A stretch of 64,000 bases of DNA from Hyparrhenia diplandra. Its lineage: Eukaryota; Streptophyta; Magnoliopsida; Poales; Poaceae. The position numbers and the translations under genes were made by a program. Location: assembly GCA_015847255.1 (NCBI GenBank), contig JADLZK010001327.1, positions 124,001 through 188,000 of the forward strand, written 5' to 3'. Shown here in pieces: positions 59,441-64,000 of this stretch. The notes below the pieces were generated by a model. That model was not told where the DNA came from and did no database searches. It saw only the letters and a program-made list of their open reading frames with translations. Each line of letters begins with the position of its first letter. Position 1 is the stretch's first letter.

Positions 59441-62070
59441 CGAGCTGCTTGCTTGCTATAACCTAAGAGATGTAAAAAGAGAACAATCTGCCTTGTAGTT
59501 TTCTGGTGCAATTGATTTCCTGCTAGCTTAGAGAATAATATCTGTACACTACTGCAAATTTTGAGATTCCAGTTAAGTTCAAATCCCATCAGATTAGGGT
59601 ATCAGATTTGGCATCTGCGCACGCAGTCACGTTCATTCAGTGCATTATCCCTTGGCGCTATGGATTCCAGCCATCACAATCCAACCTGTAGTGCAGCTAC
59701 ACGTCTCTAATAATCTTCAATTCGCATGTCAAATGTGAATATATCTGAGGTATCAAAAACCTAGGAGGTCAAATCCCTCAGTAGCACTTCAGGAAAATCC
59801 AAGAAGTAATCAGCCAGTTATGTTACTGAAAGTTAAATTTAGTCAGGTTATCGGAGAAACATGAAGATGTGTGAAGAATATAGTGATCAGACCAGGGAAT
59901 GAAATTAGTGTCGATATTTAATCAATGTTACAGAAGAGGTAATATTTCAGGGTTTACATATGGCCTATAATGTTAGAGGAGGCCCAGGAGCTTTTGCCTA
60001 TTATCTTTTGTGATATTATATAGAAACTTTAATTAGCAACTAATACCATTTGTTATATACAAGCTTCTACTCATTTTAACACAGTAATGCTAAGTTTACA
60101 AACTGATAGCAAACATTACAGCATGCTTATGTAGTGGGCGGTGCTGTTAGAGGCACAATAAAAAAGATTATCTGGCCATTCTTATTCTGATTTATTTTTC
60201 TGAGATCAATAATCGATTCGATAAATTCGACGACGAACAACACAAGTGATTTGCACATAACCCCCATGTGGCCTCTGCACCCCAGTCTCTCAGCAATAAC
60301 CAAACCAATATATATGACCGACCAAATCAATCAACATATTCTTTTATCACACACGTCCTTTTTTATTTTTTTATTTTCTAATAGAAATTTTGTGGGTAGA
60401 TAATCGATGGATTGATTCTTGTATGTTCACTGTTTATTGCAAAAAGATCATGGAATACACGGACTAATTCCCTTGCTCTATCTATCTATAGATATTGGTT
60501 AAAAAGAATCTTGGTTATGCATGCTTGCTTTCAATGTGTTCCATATAGCTAGAACTAGGTGGATATATATAGGCACATTTGGAGTTGACAGGGAATTATA
60601 TATATTCATGCTCCTGTATCCTAATTGGGTCTTCTATTAGATTAAATTTCACCCATATAGTTATTCGAAGCTAACAACTAAAAAAGAAGAGCAAAAGGGC
60701 TTCTAGCTAGTTTCAATTTCTTTTGTCATGTATGTATTCCCTCTGTCCTGTAATTAATATAGTGCATTCTAGAAATTTGAAGACAAATTAAGAGAGAACA
60801 TAAAAGACGCATGTACACAAATTTTATTTCCTAACCAAACGCTGTCATGAATGTGATTAATGATGATCGATATCTATTTGAAAGTATTTTATTTGCTAAC
60901 CAAATGTACATTGGAAAGTATTTGATGCAAAACTACGTTTTGTCCTTTAGAATGTATTATATTTGAGGACAAAGTTTGAATGCTAAAATGCACTATATAA
61001 CACGACGGAGGGAGTAGGGGTTTATGCGCTAGTGTCACGCCATTCCATAGTTGGAATATCAATAGTTCTAAGACTAAGCATGTGCTTTAGTTATTAGGTC
61101 GTGCTGTACTATTTTGTTTTGTTAATAATATGGAAACATCAGAGACTGCATGCATGCATCATGCTTTCTTCTTAATTTGAAGAATGTATCAACACAATAT
61201 CATGGTCACTGATATGATCCTGTTGACGCTACCCCTCTTTCCGCCTTTGCTCCCACAAACTGAGAAGATGGGAGAGGCAACAGAGGTGTTGAAGTCGATC
61301 TAATACCCTTACCAAAACGCTGAGGATTGAGTTAGTCCATCATGGTCTATTCACTCCCTGACATTTTGATTTGGTTTGCATAATAAAATTGGTTAATCAA
61401 CCCATCATCACCTTATTTCTCACAAGATGTAATTAGTACTAGTATGAGGAAGACAGAAGTTACTCCACCAAATTTAAGGAGTAGACTCACGGTGCATCAC
61501 CTCATCTAGGATGCATGATTTCTCAAACAAAACACCCTAAATGTGCTAGGCCGCACCAGATCAAATAATTTTAGGAGTTGGTCAGCTTAATTGACTGATT
61601 TTTGCAGAAATGCAATGATATAGCAAATATAAGAAAAGAGAAAGGTCTGTGCTGCATTCGTGAGAGCGATCGAGATGCCCGGTAGGTCAACAGATATGTT
61701 CCTTGGGCCCTATATTGAAAAGACTGCTCATGCATTATCCAAGCATATGTTGATCGCTTGCATGCCCAAGATCCTTTTCAACAAAGCAGTGACCAAACCA
61801 ATGCATAGAGATGGACCTTTTGGATCCAAAACTCAACAGATAGAATTGGTGCATTGTTGCATATCACACACTGTTATCTCCAGCTTATAGATTCCTTGGA
61901 ACATTTTGTTTTCCAGAAACTCCCAGAGAGGTCATCAGCTCATCTCACACTAAACCGACCAGATGATTGTACATGCTACTAGGATTGCTCCAAAAGTACA
62001 TGAATTCCGATCCGTGCTAGGTATAGACCCGGACCCGTTATGGACCTGGTCGAGTAGCCTCTGCACACTC
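59441..62070. other. Intergenic region upstream of glutaredoxin
   Basis: AT-rich, no gene seen. Contains the Stowaway element at 60737. The 61600-61900 open frames show no family resemblance. Confidence 0.5.
60737..61014. mobile_element. Stowaway-like MITE, 278 bp
   Basis: Left end TTCCCTCTGTCCTGTAATTA and right end ..CACGACGGAGGGAG are inverted copies, flanked by TA (60735-60736 and 61015-61016). Subterminal ATATAGTGCATT faces ATGCACTATAT. Confidence 0.85.
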
Positions 62071-62077
62071 TATAAAA
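62071..62077 (+). promoter_or_regulatory. TATA box of the glutaredoxin gene
   Basis: TATAAAA lies 150 bases before the ATG in otherwise mixed-composition DNA. Transcription would start around 62100, giving a leader of about 120 bases. Confidence 0.75.
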
Positions 62078-62220
62078 GGCAGCCACCCCTGTGTGCTCCC
62101 AGACCATCAGTTTACACATCGATCGATCTCCAAGTCCATCATCCAATCGACAGGTAGCAGCTTGTTGACGCACACAGAATTGAGAGTGAGTTTGGTTGCA
62201 TTTGATAGAGGGGAAAACCA

Positions 62221-62535
62221 ATGGAGCGCGTGATGAAGCTGGCCTCGGAGCGTGCGGTGGTGGTGTTCACGCTGAGCAGCTGCTGCATGTGCCACACGGT
62301 GACGCGGCTGATGGCGGACCTGGGCGTGAACGCGCTGGTGCACGAGCTGGACAGCGACCCCAGGGGCAAGGACATGGAGCGCGCCCTGCACAAGATGCTG
62401 GGAGGGAGGGGCCCCGCCGTCCCCGCCGTCTTCATCGGCGGCAAGCTCGTCGGCGGCACCAACAGGGTCATGTCGCTCCACCTCGCCGGCGAGCTCGTGC
62501 CCATGCTCAAGAGCGCCGGGGCGCTCTGGTTGTAG
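62221..62535 (+). CDS. CC-type glutaredoxin (ROXY class), single exon
   Basis: An intact 104-residue protein, the usual length. The redox site is SSCCMCHTVTRL (CCMC, the CC type found only in land plants). Other glutathione- and fold-related motifs are GPAVPAVFIGG and GGTNRVMSLHL. The C-terminus ends ELVPMLKSAGALWL, with the ALWL ending known in ROXY proteins to be needed for interaction with TGA transcription factors and an LxxLL-like stretch nearby. CC-type glutaredoxins act in the nucleus and cytosol in floral development, nitrogen and stress signalling. The codons are strongly GC-ending, unlike the AT-rich surroundings. It is the one protein gene here with no frame defect, and there is no intron, as usual for the class. 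Which member of the family it is cannot be settled from the sequence alone. Confidence 0.96.
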   Translation: MERVMKLASERAVVVFTLSSCCMCHTVTRLMADLGVNALVHELDSDPRGKDMERALHKMLGGRGPAVPAVFIGGKLVGGTNRVMSLHLAGELVPMLKSAGALWL

Positions 62536-64000
62536 ACACCTGCTGTCGATGCTGATGCAGGGCAGCATGCGTGCGTGCGTGCGCGGGGAAAAAATAAATA
62601 ATAAAGAGACTAAAAACAAGGTCAGTAGTGTGTGTGTGTACGTGTCAAGGGCAGGTTTTTTTTTCCCGTCCTGTTCTTCTGAGTTACGGTCTGAGTCTGA
62701 CAGGAATAACTAACTAGGCAAACGTGGGCTTGCTAGCTTCATGCATGCCTTGTATTAGGAGCTAGCTAGTGAGCGAGTGTGTGACGGCGGCCTAGCTACG
62801 TTTCTTGTTTCTTCTTTTTTCATGTTTCTGTGTCCTAATAACTTTGTAATGGCGGTGAGCGCGTGCGTGTGTACGGATGATATCCATGCATCGCCTTTTT
62901 TTTCCATGGGCTTATGAATGAATATATATCAATATATATACATATATAATGTATATCAGAGAATTTATAAGAAGTAACCAGTATGCTCGATGACATTTTT
63001 TTTTTTTTGCGATAAGTATGTTCCATGACATGTGTTATGAATGTAAGCAGCAAAGTAAAATGGCTGTTTACAGTCCATAACATGCATTATGTATACATGG
63101 TGATACATCTTTGGTAGCCAACTTCGTTTTAACTTTTTTTTTAAAAAAAAAAACATGGTTTTGCTCATCCAAATATAGGCGAATACTTATTTGTGTCTCT
63201 GTTCTTGCATTTTTTTAGATTCATATTTTTTAGTTTTTCAAACTATCTCGGTGAAGACACACCCTGCTTGTCAAAATTGTAGAGCCCAACAAGGTCTAAA
63301 ACTTTCTAGTTGAAATGATTTTCATTTGGTATCATTTGGGAGCTGAAATATTTAGTACAACATTATGAAATGAGGATGGAAAAGATAGTACCCTATAAAT
63401 GTGCCGTAGGTCGTGAGCTCAAATCCTAAAATACACTCATTTTTTTTTTTTTTTGTTTTTTTAAAAAACCATTAATATAGTTGAATTTACTATTAATAAA
63501 AATATGTGTCTCTGAAAATCCTATTGAAAGTAGCATGCAACACTTTGGGTCTAAAATTTGCTTATGTAGAACCTCACTTAATTATATCCTCGGGACAGGG
63601 TGTTACACTGAAAATCCAACATATAATGTGATGGGGCCAAGGTTCCGATCCTTAGTCCGGTGGAGACAACTATATATCATTTTGGTGGAGATTATTGACA
63701 CAAAGATCCAGCTTTTAGATCACAAAGGCGATCCGAACCTTGCAACCTTAGCAAGCATGTCTTTTTCGGTTATCGGCCGTGTCACAATTTGGTTAACCTT
63801 GCCAACAAGAAGGATAATCTGCCTACGTGAAACGAATGACACAAGAAATAACTCAAAAGTATGCAACTCAAATGAAGTGACAATTGCAAATGAATGATTA
63901 TGTACTCGGTGTTGGGATTTCACAACCCATATGATGATGACTGTTCAAGACTGATTGATCTAAAGCAAACTCAAATCCTAACATGGGCGGTCATAAACTC
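62536..64000. other. 3' flank of glutaredoxin and AT-rich DNA
   Basis: A short GTGCGTGCGTGCG run and (TG)n follow the stop codon. The rest is AT-rich. An open frame at 63481-63897 has no family resemblance; the nearby phrase GGGACAGGGTGTTACA (about 63592) resembles the start of some grass LTRs but nothing confirms it. Confidence 0.4.

Noticed and set aside
61660..61890. ATG-led frame upstream of glutaredoxin
   Set aside because: No homology recognised, AT-rich context, no splice continuation.
62107..62619. Minus-strand frame of 170 codons over glutaredoxin
   Set aside because: Shadow of the GC-rich glutaredoxin coding strand.
63481..63897. 138-codon open frame near the window end
   Set aside because: Mixed composition with no recognised domain; the adjacent LTR-like phrase alone does not support a retroelement call.

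Overview
This window is plant nuclear DNA, almost certainly from a grass (Poaceae). Genes are split by GT-AG introns, first exons are very GC-rich, and Stowaway-type (TA target, CTCCCTC.. ends) and Tourist-type (TAA target) MITEs sit in introns and intergenic DNA. The gene content is standard cereal: a tandem pair of dehydroquinate dehydratase/shikimate dehydrogenase genes, a plastid acyl carrier protein, RTF1/VIP5, an archaeal-type phosphoglycerate mutase, a CHY/RING ubiquitin ligase and a CC-type glutaredoxin. I cannot name the species.

Layout. 0.2-0.6 kb: first two exons of an unidentified minus-strand gene running off the window. 2.1-3.6 kb: NB-ARC resistance-like gene (+). 4.4-7.5 kb: UCP/dicarboxylate-type mitochondrial carrier (-). 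8.3-12.2 kb: decayed Sirevirus-like Ty1/copia element, followed by an intact tRNA-Pro(AGG). 13.4-17.5 and 18.2-21.7 kb: two DHQD/SDH copies (-). The first has a TRIM and a Stowaway element in one intron; the second has lost key active-site residues. 22.2-23.2 kb: conserved unknown protein (-). 24.0-26.8 kb: acyl carrier protein (-). 29.8-31.7 kb: RTF1/VIP5 (+). 32.9-35.3 kb: phosphoglycerate mutase (-), head to head with a C2HC zinc-finger-like gene (+, to 41.6 kb). 42.8-43.5 kb: bHLH factor (-). 45.8-49.3 kb: FYV7-like rRNA-processing protein (-), with a decayed duplicate of one exon in its first intron. 51.9-55.5 kb: CHY/RING ligase (+). 57.2-59.4 kb: candidate CACTA element. 62.2-62.5 kb: single-exon glutaredoxin (+). 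The rest is intergenic.

The dominant oddity is that nearly every multi-exon gene, and RTF1, carries isolated 1-2 base indels. Many are in homopolymers or short dinucleotide runs, the family-conserved sequence resumes directly after each, and in-frame nonsense substitutions are absent. I count about 25 over roughly 9 kb of coding DNA. This looks more like uncorrected long-read assembly error than parallel decay of a dozen housekeeping genes. Exon boundaries below are given as the intact gene would use them, with shift sites noted.

Functionally the genes are mostly independent. The coherent unit is the DHQD/SDH pair (two consecutive shikimate-pathway steps). Acyl carrier protein adds a second plastid pathway, and RTF1, the bHLH and the C2HC protein are nuclear.
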